This document shows positions 13,801-23,601 of a stretch of DNA of 64,000 nt, one piece after another (the first letter of the stretch is position 1; the number at the start of each line of letters is the position of its first letter). Position numbers and translations under genes: made by a program. The stretch is from the NCBI RefSeq assembly GCF_041260155.1, contig NC_091929.1, positions 43,344,244 through 43,408,243 on the forward strand. Reading direction: 5' to 3'. The notes beneath the pieces are model-generated. The model saw only the letters and a program-made list of their open reading frames with translations. It did not search any database and had not been told where the DNA came from. The DNA comes from Ptychodera flava. Its lineage: Eukaryota > Hemichordata > Enteropneusta > Ptychoderidae.

Positions 13801-16406
13801 GAAGGGGATAAATTTCAATGCTACATGGCCACAGCCCTCGGCGAGCTCCAGGGAATGACCACCTCTTGTTGGGGGTTTCTACTGCTATACGGAGGGGGTT
13901 CCAGTGGATCTCTTTCCCTTCTCTGTTGCAGAAGGCCTCACTCTTGCCAATTTCTTGGCACATCTGGGTTTCGTCTCTTGCTCGCCAGTAGAGGTAGCAA
14001 GTGTTTTGCTGTAGGCCTTCTTGCTGAAAGTCCCCACACATGGCCTCCAGGACCCTGACAAGGCCTTTTGTAGCCCAATAGCAGTGCATGGCTGCAAAAT
14101 CTGGCCTCTGCGGTGGGAGGACGAGCTGCAGCACAACCTGAAGGCTGAACTTTATCTTGATCACATGGCCGGTAGAAATGTATTACGCTCTCAACTCCCT
14201 TCCCACAAGACTTTCAAAGCACTTAGAGTGTGCTTTCTTTATGGATCTTTGCTAAGTGAATCTTACTATATATTTTGCAGTAGCTTTTCCTGCAAACCTT
14301 GACCTACCGGACTTCAACCATGCACACCTGTTACCATGTGGCCCCGAATATTGCAACACACGTACCTGAGGTATACTGTAGGTAACAGGTCTATCTAAAT
14401 TGAGAGTCCGGGCATGTGAGGATGGTGGGCCTTCCCTGGGGCACTCTATCTGCCTGCATGGGCCATTTTCCGGAAATAGTGTTGAGGAGCCACGCCTGCT
14501 TGACTCACTTTCAGTGGTAAATGAAGGTGGTGCCTGGAGTTTCGGTTTGGTGATTCTGAAGTATAAATCATCTGTTCACCCATCTGCTGCTATTTTAATA
14601 ACTAATACGCTGGCCATACCGCTGTAAAAAATTTGCTCTAAACGAGTTATTACTGGAAAGGCTCGACCGAGTGTTGACTTAAAGTATATGACTGGTAGTA
14701 TTCATAGGACAGCCAACCAGCAGATTTTAAGCAATTGTAACCAGGTGTGTTTTACATGTAAATTTTCTATTGTGATGCATTTTGGGAAAAAAATAAAATT
14801 TGGAGGGGAAGTAGAAGTAGTTGCAAGTGCCCAATTTTTACTACTTGAAAGCCTTCCCCTTCTATCGTCTAGTTTCCCTTCTCTCGACCCTAATGAGCCA
14901 TTTTCGGCCTCTAAATACCCCCTGCTGCTCTCTCCCTGCATTACGCATTTCCCATTGTCCTCTCTTTGCCATAGGATTTCTTCTGCTCTCAGCAATCATT
15001 TGTTTGACCATAATTTTATTCCCAGACCACTCACTTGGCCATTCAGCAGGCAAAGATAAGTGTGAGTGGAACTCTACAGACACAATAAACTGTTGCCATC
15101 TCCTCTCAAACGAAAAGTATGGGTACGAAATGGTTACTCACTGCTAAGCGACTCGTTTTAGAAATCATATCTGAAGATTGCTACTCAATTTTGCTTGGTA
15201 ACGAATGAATTAAGGCAGAAGTCATCGGAAGTGCTCCCAAAGGCCTTTTGGAATTCATGCGACAATGTAAACTTTGTAGCCAAAGCACGTTGCCGATTGA
15301 TTAAAAGTTAAAACATGTATGTTATACCGCACAGTGTAGAATTTGTGTTGCTGGTATGTTGACGTGATACATCTAGATGTTGTGCCTAAAACGCATTGTT
15401 TGTAAACAAGAAAGCCACACAGGCGCAGTAATTACGCCCCTTCATTCAATCTTATTTAAAAGTCGCTGATGTACTATAATGCGCTATGTAAAGAAAGAAT
15501 AATATCGTACCTGGGATCCAATGTTAGATGAGTAGTACCCAGTCATCAAAGATGAACGTGTTCTGAAACAGAGAGGTATATTGAACTTTGAACGTTATTC
15601 GTGTTGGATTTTTCACAAAAAACAAACAAAATGACAAGCAAAGAGGGAACAAACAAACAACATCGACAGATAAACAAATTGCCAATCCTATGTCGCTATA
15701 CGAAAAGTAGCGATTTAAGTGTTACCCTACAAGTTCTGATTGAACAAACGTCACTAGATATTTTGATTTTAAAGCGAGTAAAAGGTGTCTCAGAAGTAGC
15801 CGGAAAAATGACTTTCAGTGGACTCATATGCCACTGTCAACAGAAAAGGATAGCAATCAGTGAAAGTAGACTCTCTGAGGTGGTATATGGAAATGTCTCC
15901 CGGAATGATAAAACAGTGTCGGAGAAAATAACTAAAAATTGGTCACAAAATCAATGTTCCTAGCCAATAAAACAGTCTTCGCATGAACGACACACTCACG
16001 GACTACAGGACGTCTGGACATAAACGTTCTCCAAAATAACACCATCCTCAGCGAGCTTTCGGAGATTTGGGGTATGCATGCTTGTATCATGCCAACTGAC
16101 GTCATTCCATCCTAGAACCGAAAGGAAAAAGGTGAAACACTAAGTGTTACAAAGAAAACTAATAATTGAAATTTAAGATCCTCGTTGAAAATAAGAGAAA
16201 TTCTCCCAAATGGACATTTTACGTATTTTAAATCTTAATATTTCGTAAGTTTTCATTCAAGGATTGTATTAAATGGTGTAAATGCGTTATGTACTAAAGT
16301 AATATTGAAAAGGAAGCGTAAATTTTAATTAAATTGTAACTAAAACAATTATAAACAAATAATTAAATACATGAAAAAATAAATAGTTCATCATCACAAT
16401 CATCCC

Positions 16407-16460
<54 letters not shown>

Positions 16461-19400
16461 GAAATGATTTAAAATGATACATACCAAGATCGTCTGCGAT
16501 GATGTGGACAATATGGGGCCTTTTCTTGGCAGCTGAATTTTGTAAAAATGAAAAGAAGTGAGCACACTACCAAAATATTGGCCATGTCGTGTTTAGCAGC
16601 TTCAAAAAACCGTGAAGCTGACAAATAAATCATCGTCTAATGATATTGAGTTAAAGGACACGAAATAAATAAGATAATTAACTGACTTCGTGCTATAATG
16701 TATCCATTTGTCCGAATGACCAATTTTGAGGCTCTTTCCAAAGTAAGGCCATCAAGTATGTAAGTAATTAAGCAGACTTTATTTATCGAGTGTAGCACTA
16801 TCAGCTATCTCTAAGCTTCTAAAACACCTTATAAGCACAAAAATAAATTAAAATACTAATTACAAAAGTGACGACCAACATTCTGATTTGACACGCATGT
16901 CTTAACCTTCCAAAATGGCGAAAATAAAATTAATATTTCGTGCTCACGATTCATTAGCGTCCTCGGACACGATAAATCCCGTGCAATTTCTCTAGATTTG
17001 GACTCGAACAATACTGGCGCCATGAAATACCAGCACGGTATCGACTAGATGGTCTAACTCGTTTACACATTTAAAAATGCCTACACGCTCTTTACTATTA
17101 TTGTTCGAGGCCAAACGAACCAAATTATTACTCGACAAAGACGCGAGGATAATTTTAGTTTAATAGTGATCATGCATTTTATAATTTTGAATTACACGTG
17201 TTTCAGACATTCTTTTAAAGTCATATTCTCAAATTCAATGGAACGGACGTGTTGCTTTGAAAATGAGGTCATTTTCTATTTCCAAGTTGGCCCATGTCAT
17301 AATCTTCCAAATTGGTGCGAAGAAAATTAATATTTCACGTTCACGATTCATTAGCGTCCTTGGACGCGATAAATCCCGGGCAATTCCTCTCGATTTGGAC
17401 TCTAACAATACTGCCCCCACGAAATACCAGCACAGTATCGACGATATTGTCTTCCTCGTTTACACATGTTAAAATTCACCCAATAGGTTTTCCCTCTTAA
17501 AGATATAATGCGTAGTACCCCGATGTTCTATTGTATTTCAGCCACTTGTAATATGGAGCTGTTATTATCATTGAAATTTATCTATGGCATGGGTTTGAAA
17601 CAAAACAATTGTAGCATGACACGCACGGGCAAGTGATAATTTGAACTTTTGTATCTTTTCCATCGTCGGTAGAAATCAAAGTAATGTATATCACATCTTA
17701 TTGTCATTTTTATGGCACAGGTATCCGACATAGCCATGATACTACACACAGAGTAAAAGGACACACTGACGAACAGGAAAAACTAACTCAGACACTCAGG
17801 ACCACGGTCACTCCCTTGTGGAGTGACCGAGACACAACATTCACTTACGGGCTAACTGGGACCGACTCAAGCAGTAACACTCACAGCCAGACTCTGAGAC
17901 CCATGCATCAGTTGCTGGGCCGTGAGGCCTAGCCATGGTTCTGTATTCAGTAAACAAGTTCAAGTTCTACAATTTAACACTCGTCGTCTACTCCAGCTTC
18001 CTCCCACGTTATGACATGGTGGAGATACCAAACCCAGTCCAAATACTGACTTTGGGTCGTCAGTCACCTCTCGTCGCCTAGGAAGATGCTCTCCGACGAA
18101 TTCCCCGAAGCACGAAAGTTACTGTTGCCAAGCCAGCTAGTTTGCCGACGAGCGAGTTTCCCGAAGACACCTCAACTTTTCGTGTAGAAAATATCAAGAT
18201 TCACATCGAGTAATTCTCGATAAATGACATTTTGCCGATGAGCGAGTTCCCCGAAATTAATTCGACTTTCCGAAAGCGAGGATGTCTACTCCGGAAATAC
18301 CAAGATTCACATCGAGCAATTCCCCGATAAAGAAAATCTTGAACAGGCAGAATCTAGTCTTCCAGTGACGAAGAAACAAGCCATCTACCATCAACGATGA
18401 ACAGTCTCTATGCAGTAATTCTATGATACGATCAGTAGGTTTGAAATTTAGAGCGTTAGGTGTGTTTTACACGATTGTATTTTCCAATAATAGGAAAACA
18501 AGAATATGATCTCTGATTTCCTTTTAATTTAAAAAGTCTCGTTAATCGCATACCTACGACAAAGCAACCCATAGCAAATCTTCGAGCCTACTACACACGC
18601 TGTAACCTCCACAAATGTAATAATCTCCACAAATGTAATATCAACCACAATTGTAATAAAATGCACCCATTGTATTTTGCGTTTCCCTGTTTTGTGTACA
18701 GAACTGATTGGCCATGGCTAGACACAGCTGTAATCTGAACGTCAGTACAGTCTCTACTCCAGAGTGGGGAAGACTGTATAACACTACGATCTTTTAACGC
18801 CGGCCGTTTTTCGAAATTGCCGTTCTTTCTTAATCAATCGCCTCAAATTCGTCTTCAGTGGATAAATTGTGCGGAATAATCGATAGATTGTCTGTATTCC
18901 AATGTTGTCCCACTTGAAGTTTGTTCCTTCACTAGGGATGCCAGGATGTCTTGTTCTACTGTATTAAAGTTAGTGTTCGTATTGTTTTTTACTAGATTGA
19001 AATATATGTTCTCGTCACATGTTTTGTGTCGTAAGTTTCTGTTATACGGTTTTTATATTTCTCTGTTATTTGTTCTGAGTCATCTGTCATAAACTTTGTG
19101 TGGTATCACTGATTGACGAGTTATTTTGACGCTTCCTTATTATGTAATTATCAGTGTCTAGAACTGCTGTTTCACTTCCATTATCTAACGGTTTGATCAG
19201 TACCTCGCCGTTTTCTGATAGCGTTCTCAAAGTATTCTATTCTGTGTTTCGGAAAGGAAACCTAGTTTCAGGAAAGTATGCAATAACATTACACTAGTCT
19301 TATTAAAGTTATTATTTACTCAGGGCATTGATAAACAAATGATCACATATGCAAGTTCAAGTTTATTACATTTATGGTTGAGTTTTATTACATTTATGGT

Positions 19401-22400
19401 TAATTTGTTTATTACATTTGTGGTTGCGGGTTGTTACATTAGTGGTTGACTATTTTATTACATTTGTGGTTGATTTTATTACAATTGTGGTTGATATTAC
19501 ATTTGTGGAGATTATTACATTTGTGGAGGTTACACACGCGGGATGCGATAATGAAATACTACAACGCAAATACGAGCGGGTTGGGAAAGAACGAAACTTG
19601 TAGGTACGATTCTTCATTTTCAATTTTTTCGATTGTCATTTCGAAACTTGCATCGTTTGTTATCACTGTGAGAAAATTTTCAAAAACGACGAGATTGCTG
19701 AATAGAATTACTGAAAGGGAATCATCCAACCATGGTCACTCTACAAACCAAATAATGCCAACAGGACAATTGACGTACTGTAACAAACTTTACGAGCGCC
19801 AGAAAAGGAAACTGAACTTAAGCTAACTCAAGAAGCAAAAGATTACCCTACAGACAAAAACGTAAAAACATTTTCATGATGCGCTAAGAACATTAAACCA
19901 TGAGAAGAAAGTAACCATGAGAAGAAAGTAACTAACTAAAGAAACCCGGACTCAAAATGAAAGAATGAACTTTGAAAAGCATTTTTACTCGTATGTTTAT
20001 AACTGTAGTTTGTCTCAAGTGTTTATATCAGCTGTTGAGTCACACATTGACATTTGCTGTGATTTTACTGTGTGAGATCTCGTAGTGTGCAGGATTACGA
20101 CCAGCTCGACATACTGCCTGATTGTCACACCCTCATAAGCAAAACACAAGGTTTCGCGATTCAGTATGATATAACAATATTAATATTATGTAAATTAGGT
20201 TGCATTGTTTTTTTTTCTCCGATTTTTAGTTACTGTTGTGTATTTTAAATGCTGTATTTCATTGTTTACTTGTCACTTTAGTTATGCAAGTCAACCTTTG
20301 TATGAAATCAAGTTGTTTTACTTTCGCTGAAAACCTAAATCGGTAAACATTCCTTTGTTATTCTCTGAAAACCTTTTGAACAATGTGTAGTCCAACAAAA
20401 AATAATATTTCACACACTTTAAATCACACGGTTTTCCCTTACGAATGAGGATCTATTTGATAGTCACTTTTTGCAAAGTTTTCTGAAAATCGATACTTGG
20501 TCTCTATTTCCGTTTTACGCTCAGCCAGCGTGTTTATCTTGTTACTAACATTTACGAACAGGCTTTATTTCTTATACTACTAACCGCAAACCAAGAGATG
20601 GTCACAAAAAGACGCACAATGTCCGCCACCCGAATGCCTGCACGCTCTTTACTATTGTTGTTTGAGGCAAAACGAGCCCAATTATTACCCGCCAAAGACA
20701 CGAGGATTATTTAAAGTTAATAGGGATCATGCATTTTATGATTTTGAATCACACGTGTTTCAGACTTTCTTTCAAAGAAATGTACTTGTCATATTCTCAA
20801 ATCCAATGAAACGGACGTGTTGCTTTGAAAATGAGGTCATTTTCTATTTCAAAATTTGCCCATGTCATAATCTTCCATATGGCGCGAAGAAAATTAATAT
20901 TTCACGCTCACGATTCATTAGCGTCCTTGGACGCGATAAATTCCGGGCAATTCCTCTCGATTTGGACTCTAACAATACTGCCCCCACGAAATACCAGCAC
21001 AGTATCGACGATATTGTCTTCCTCGTTTACACATTTTAAAATTCACCCAGCAACTTTTCCCTCATGGAGGTAGTTTTTTGCGTACTACCCCTATGTTCTA
21101 TTGTATTTGAACCATTTGTAATAATGAGCTGTTATTATCATTGGCATTTATTCATGGCGTGGGTTTGAAACAAAAGAATTGTAGCATGGCACGCACGGGC
21201 AAGTGATAATTTGTACCTTTTATCTTTTCCATCGTCGGTAGAAATCAAAGTAATGTATATCACATCTTATTGTAATTTTTATGGCACCAGTATCCGACAT
21301 AGCCACGATACAACATAAATGGACACATTAAGGCACAGGAAAACTAACTCAGACACTCAGGACCACGGTCACTCGCTTGTGGAGTGACCGAGACAAGACA
21401 TTCACTCAGGGACTAACTCAGGCAGGGACACCAGCTCACGCAGTCACACTCAGGCAGACAGGACCACGGTCTCTCTTTTGTGGAGTGACTGAGACAAGAC
21501 TAACCCAGGTGTTGGATGGCCAGTAAATAGACTAGAAAATTTTTGAGATCAACATGACCTACTATGATGACCTCTGGTTATATGCAAATGACTTGTACAG
21601 ATTTTAAGTTTTGACAAAATTGCAAACTTAGTAATCAAGCATTGAAATTGACTACTGATGACGCGACATGTATTGATATTTATCAGACAATATTGGACAC
21701 ATGAAATAAGACAGTGTGACATGAATTATTCAATACTTTTTGACTTTTATGAAGTTGTGTAAGTTGGACCCTTGACCTGTCTCATTTTAAGTGACAAAAA
21801 CTAACCATGCAAGGAGATGTTACGCAACGTTTACAGACGTCATTAAGATAATCACTAATCAAAATACAAGAACAAAGACAGACATTATATAGACAGCTAG
21901 CAGACCACTTGAAGTACATGACATTGAATGGAACAGACTTGAAGCACTGCCACTTATAAACAAGACGTGTATACATTCTACCATCAGAGTAACTATCTCT
22001 GATGAGGATTTATTGTATTACGGTTTTTCACTACTCCTGTCAATAAACCCAATTCATACCAATATAATCGACACCCGTGTGAGGCGTGTAACACAGGCAG
22101 CCACACTCACAGGCAGATTCACAGACTGATGTATCAGTGGTTCGGCCGTGAGGCCGAGCCATGGTTCCGTATTCAATAAACAAGTTCAAGTTCCAGTTTA
22201 GATGATACGACAAGGACATTCATATCATGTTTAACACTTCAATCCCACAAATATCTCCTTCATTTTATACGAATGTTTTCATACGGAAACAAACTTGACA
22301 TGTTGTAACACTTCTAAACTTTCAATAATTTCGCCCATTGAAATCTCTTTTTCAAATGATCTCTTCTCTAATAGTATCTTGTCAGGTAAAAATTGGGCGA

Positions 22401-22564
22401 ACAGGAGATAAACTTCAGCTGATATGGCTTTTTCTAGGATTCACAAATGGCGATGACATTTTGCTGTGCGTCGCGTGAAAAGTACACAAAATCAGTAAAA
22501 TTAGAGGGAAGAATGACTTACCCAGTGCTACACCAAGGAAACAAATTGCCAGGATTAGCTTCAT
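377..22564 (-). CDS. Arylsulfatase B-like secreted sulfatase, exons 1-9 (left-hand paralogue, 3' part outside window)
   Basis: Exons in transcript order: 22522-22564, 16485-16532, 16000-16111, 15511-15562, 9414-9517, 6064-6179, 5227-5324, 946-1047, 377-446. They encode residues 1-248 with the same junctions and phases as the right-hand gene, and no stop or frameshift. The signal peptide, ADDLG, CSPTRSSLMTG, GKWHLG and PHSPLE motifs are all present, so this copy looks functional as far as it can be seen. By eye it differs from its neighbour by about a dozen substitutions (for example K18, T40 and A in LAED versus R, A and V). Exons 10-16 should lie left of position 1. Intron 1 is 6.0 kb against 1.8 kb in the other copy, and introns 5 and 7 are also expanded by insertions. 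Tandem duplication is the simplest origin. Confidence 0.9.
776..806 (+). repeat. (AAC)n microsatellite, intron 8 of left gene
   Basis: About ten AAC units followed by ATC and AAT units. The equivalent tract at about 51378-51420 is longer and interrupted. The rest of intron 8 (447-945) shows no recognisable feature. Confidence 0.85.
1066..2715. mobile_element. Core-repeat plus microsatellite element (pearl/Helentron-like), intron 7 of left gene
   Basis: Present here and absent from the right copy, whose empty site is at about 51676. The layout is a left end with GCTCACGTGT, about nine tandem core repeats of roughly 146 bp, a short unique stretch, a GACA microsatellite (about 2630-2676), and a right end with ACACGTGAGC, which is the inverse of the left. 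Each core repeat carries an AATATGCAAATGA-like box (near 1229, 1377, 1522, 1669, 1814, 1951, 2097, 2244, 2322). No target duplication is visible at the junction. This architecture matches the pearl family of bivalves and non-autonomous Helentron/DINE-type elements. No coding sequence is present. Confidence 0.75.
2716..3174. other. Intron 7 sequence shared by both paralogues
   Basis: This stretch matches 51677-52136 in the right gene. I see no exon, repeat family or RNA gene in it. Confidence 0.6.
3175..4202 (-). mobile_element. 1,028-bp TTAA-target DNA element with 15-bp terminal inverted repeats
   Basis: The ends are AGGGGAAATTTACCC and its exact inverse, and the element is flanked by TTAA on both sides (3171-3174 and 4203-4206). 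The right gene has a clean single TTAA at 52133-52136, so the insertion postdates the duplication. TTAA duplication is known for piggyBac and Kolobok elements. The interior holds a decayed coding remnant on the minus strand, described separately. Confidence 0.85.
3400..3995 (-). pseudogene. Decayed P2X7 C-terminal-domain-like coding remnant
   Basis: The minus-strand translation gives an acidic serine-rich stretch (ESYSDSSSESDYSSSDDEV), then a Cys-rich segment with CEIMPTPK-stop-CQC, then in another frame TEHPDVAMISLEPVVL. Order and spacing resemble the C-terminal cysteine-rich (P2RX7-like) domain found in many invertebrate proteins. At least one in-frame stop and one or more frameshifts break it. 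It lies wholly inside the TTAA element, so it is either captured host sequence or part of the element's own gene. Assignment is by motif recollection only. Confidence 0.5.
4207..4559. mobile_element. TTAA MITE (GGTAG-ended family), copy in intron 7 of left gene
   Basis: About 353 bp with inverted ends GGTAGATCGCGCC and GGCGCATACTACC, flanked by TTAA. It is shared with the right gene at 52137-52465, so it predates the duplication. The 1,028-bp element later used this MITE's own left TTAA as its target. Confidence 0.8.
4656..5155 (-). mobile_element. 5'-truncated non-LTR retrotransposon with pentanucleotide tail
   Basis: Absent from the right gene, whose single GGTA is at 52558-52561; here GGTA flanks the insert at 4652-4655 and 5156-5159. 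Read on the minus strand, it begins inside the end of an ORF2 and finishes in a (TTTAC)n tail (4656-4727). A TA-dinucleotide tract (about 4808-4890) lies in its 3' untranslated part. Truncation at the 5' end plus a short tail repeat is typical of LINE insertions. Confidence 0.8.
4909..5154 (-). pseudogene. C-terminal fragment of LINE ORF2
   Basis: About 82 uninterrupted codons ending in TAA at 4911-4909. The start of the fragment reads PICQNKQVEDEIHFLFH followed by YKSYRDIR, the cysteine/histidine motif common at the ORF2 C-terminus of several LINE clades. The upstream reverse transcriptase is missing because of 5' truncation. The clade cannot be fixed from this fragment. Confidence 0.7.
5325..6063. 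other. Intron 6 of left gene
   Basis: Aligns with 52727-53483 of the right gene. I see only AT-rich unique sequence and a small imperfect AGCTAAGCT run near 5415-5440, with no exon or element. Confidence 0.55.
7098..7200 (+). pseudogene. THAP-type zinc-finger remnant
   Basis: The frame starting at ATG 7101 gives MGERCSFGGCDSGKN and then VNYFKFPSS. This matches the opening of THAP domains (Met, then C-x(4)-C, then a hydrophobic-aromatic-K/R-F-P segment). The downstream tryptophan and second metal pair are not recognisable and the frame soon degrades into repeats, so I call it a remnant of a transposase DNA-binding domain. Confidence 0.5.
7268..7790 (+). repeat. Degenerate minisatellite inside the TTAA/THAP element
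   Basis: Irregular repeats built from GACCGCAATGCAAATC, AACACTGAACGTTG and GATTAAAATGCAC-like modules recur about every 50-110 bp. Reading frames across it arise from the repeats and are not genes. Confidence 0.65.
8497..8751 (+). pseudogene. Possible transposase N-terminal fragment (piggyBac-like, tentative)
   Basis: An 84-codon ORF begins immediately right of the nested element. It reads FNTDKALEHVFLDTNSG and then an acidic stretch, resembling the short acidic N-terminus of piggyBac-family transposases. No catalytic domain follows. I cannot exclude chance. Confidence 0.25.
9993..13085 (+). pseudogene. Degenerate helicase-HNH protein gene (possible polymerase-like N-terminal part), left copy
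   Basis: Coding sense continues through several frames. From about 10926 comes a 335-codon stretch including DVASINTKACYLASF and FGHPTQHMTHVA. From 11860 a Walker-A-like GGVRSGKI is followed by LTHRLAKEMRARG, YHSFF (11979), IDEVC (12058) and YSSQGLTI (12629-12652), then MEYMHQLE. This order fits an SF1 helicase of the RecD/Pif1 type. Further on, NHCATC (12917-12934) and GHTRDNIRLTC (13010-13042), with an NR pair after, form an HNH nuclease signature. Frameshifts and stops (for example within 12854-12990) show decay. A family-B polymerase relation for the N-terminal part is only a guess from a D-x-x-S-like motif. Confidence 0.65.
13700..14164 (-). pseudogene. Uncharacterised minus-strand ORF of the long-TIR element
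   Basis: A 154-codon open frame just inside the right inverted repeat, containing CYWATKGLVRVLEAMCGDF and LYWRARDETQMC. The composition looks protein-like (aromatic, Cys, charged), and part of the frame stays open in the right copy (57974-58174). I recognise no family. It could be a second gene of the element or an antisense artefact of GC-rich sequence. Confidence 0.3.
14593..15510. other. Remainder of intron 4, left gene
   Basis: Shared with 58612-59540. Pyrimidine-rich around 14850-14970 (CTCTCCCT-like). No gene or repeat was identified. Confidence 0.5.
16390..16460. repeat. (ATC)n microsatellite in intron 2, left gene
   Basis: About 20 ATC units just downstream of the exon 2 donor. The equivalent tract in the right gene is longer and interrupted. 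Confidence 0.9.
17078..18016 (+). repeat. LTR-like direct repeat, upstream copy, intron 1 of left gene
   Basis: Begins TGCCT and ends ATGACA, followed directly by TGGTGGAGATACCA, which could be a tRNA primer-binding site. It contains a plus-strand region near 17937 (GTATTCAGTAAACAAG) resembling a poly(A)-signal area. A second copy lies at 20635-22212 and a single copy in the right gene at 61167-62178. It may be an LTR or simply a tandem duplicate. A roughly 170-bp sub-block (17306-17478) also recurs just upstream at 16905-17076. Confidence 0.45.
18017..18600. other. Sequence between the LTR-like repeats, left part
   Basis: It follows the possible primer-binding site and contains two copies, about 120 bp apart, of a block with AAGATTCACATCGAG. 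No gag or pol similarity was seen. Confidence 0.35.
18601..19534. mobile_element. 934-bp DNA element with 62-bp perfect inverted ends made of CCACAAATGTAATA repeats
   Basis: The first 62 bases are the exact inverse of the last 62. The ends start TGTAACCTCCAC and are built of the iterated motif CCACAAATGTAATA: three copies at the left and about nine at the right (19363-19534). CACGC flanks both sides (18596-18600, 19535-19539), consistent with a 5-bp target duplication. No transposase is present, so it is non-autonomous. The superfamily is unassigned. Confidence 0.8.
19540..20634. other. Intron 1 sequence without recognisable features
   Basis: AT-rich, with a short direct repeat of AACCATGAGAAGAAAGTAAC near 19897-19932. 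There is no long open frame with family resemblance, and it is absent from the right gene. Confidence 0.4.
20635..22212 (+). repeat. LTR-like direct repeat, downstream copy, intron 1 of left gene
   Basis: Second copy of the 17078-18016 unit, starting TGCCTG and ending near GATACGACA. It is longer because a 584-bp solo LTR is nested in it at 21510-22093. Its counterpart in the right gene is the single unit at 61167-62178. Confidence 0.5.
21510..22093 (+). mobile_element. Solo LTR (584 bp) with CAGG target duplication
   Basis: Begins TGTTGGATGG and ends GTGTAACA, with CAGG on both sides (21506-21509, 22094-22097). The right gene has a single CAGG at 62030-62033 with no insert. An AATAAA at about 22040 lies near the 3' end in plus orientation. 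This fits a solo LTR left by recombination, inserted after the gene duplication. The retrotransposon family is unknown. Confidence 0.75.
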
Positions 22565-23601
22565 CTTTGACGAAATGCTAAAAATTGGGAGAGATTCGTG
22601 TTGAAATTTTAGCGAAAAACATGATGGTGCAATGTAGCGATGCATTCAGAAGTCAAAATTGTCCACTAAACAGCATTATTTAAGGTGAATAAATAATTTA
22701 GCAGTTCCAAGAGACAAACAAATATGGCAATAATAATAGCGCCATCTTGGACCATTTTGGTGGTGGTACCAGGTGTCCGGAATGGGTAAGCATACCTTGC
22801 CAGCTTCTTTCACTCGTCAAAATTGACCCAAGGTGAAATATTTCATAATTCAGTAAACCCACCAAATTACTGTTGTAAGTCAAAGCAAGGAATGCTGTTA
22901 CTAATCATTTGAGAATCAGATATGCCGTATCATCTCGCAACATTTCCCTATGTACCATAGAACTTCTAAGTTTGTTTCACTTATCTACTTTCCGAGAATC
23001 CTTGCCTAACCAGCATTTGTGCTAATAGGCTGTATCTCACTCGAAAGACTTCATGTGAGTTACAAACTACAATGTATACAACATAAGCCGGAGGGAATGT
23101 TGTATTACTTGACAAAATAGAAAGTTAATTTCAAAACGGGTATCGTACCTTTTGTCATATAGCCTAGTAAAAGAGTATACTTCATCTAATTTCAAAATAT
23201 GTCCAGTTTAAAAAACCTACCTTAATTGCTCAGTACGATGAGAATAAGCGAGAAAGTTTCAGTTATCAGGGATTTTATAGCATTTTTGATAAGCTGAATA
23301 TTCATAGCTTTTAAGAATCTTTATGTTGAAGTGTTTTCTTTTTCAATAAGCCGAGGCCGAAATATCACAAAAAATAAAGTTTTATGTATCGCAGCGTAAC
23401 CAGTAACTCTTGATGTAGTCAAGCATGAGGGTTCGTTTCCGACGAATAAGTGAACAGACCATTCGATTGAGTTTACATAGTCAAATACAAAAGAGGAACA
23501 TACAAAGAAAAATTATTTATCTAGGAGTGGATAGGAACTTCGGTTTTAGATATGCTGGTCATATTTGCCACCATACGGTGTTTATCAAATAGAAGACTCA
23601 A
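22565..23601. promoter_or_regulatory. Presumed promoter and 5' flank of left arylsulfatase gene
   Basis: About 1 kb upstream of exon 1 is conserved with 62530-63587 upstream of the other gene, so both copies inherited the same upstream DNA. I see no convincing TATA box or other named site, and the transcription start cannot be placed. Confidence 0.4.

Larger units (their letters stand above)
9633..14592. mobile_element. About 5-kb element with ~250-bp inverted ends, in intron 4 of left gene
   Basis: The segment 9633-9890 is an imperfect inverse of 14342-14592, with shared blocks such as TAGACCTGT, CTCAGG and GTGTTGCAATAT in the same order. Between them lie a degenerate plus-strand gene with helicase and HNH motifs and a possible minus-strand ORF. 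The interior is visibly richer in GC than the surrounding intron. The right gene carries the same element at 54271-58611, so insertion preceded the duplication. TTTTAATAA lies just outside the right end and near the left end (9606-9614) and might be a target repeat, but it is AT-rich and not symmetrical. Confidence 0.7.
1..23601. repeat. Segmental (tandem) duplication, left copy
   Basis: Position 1 matches position 50699 onward, and the match continues through exons, introns and about 1 kb upstream of exon 1 until about 23601, where the sequences diverge. The alignment is broken by copy-specific insertions listed separately. The left boundary lies outside the window. Confidence 0.9.

Noticed and set aside
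15601..15963. 120-codon plus-strand open frame in intron 3, also 120 codons in the right gene (59631-59993)
   Set aside because: No ATG start is conserved, substitutions look evenly spread, and the two introns are only modestly diverged, so equal length follows from shared descent. No family resemblance.
16329..16565. 78-codon frame with a poly-Met run in intron 2 (also 60394-60690)
   Set aside because: Product of an (ATC)n microsatellite running into sulfatase exon 2 in the wrong frame.
22565..22645. N-terminally extended sulfatase starting at 22645
   Set aside because: The in-frame upstream Met is not matched in the right gene, where the upstream frame differs, while the Met at 22564 opens a good signal peptide in both.
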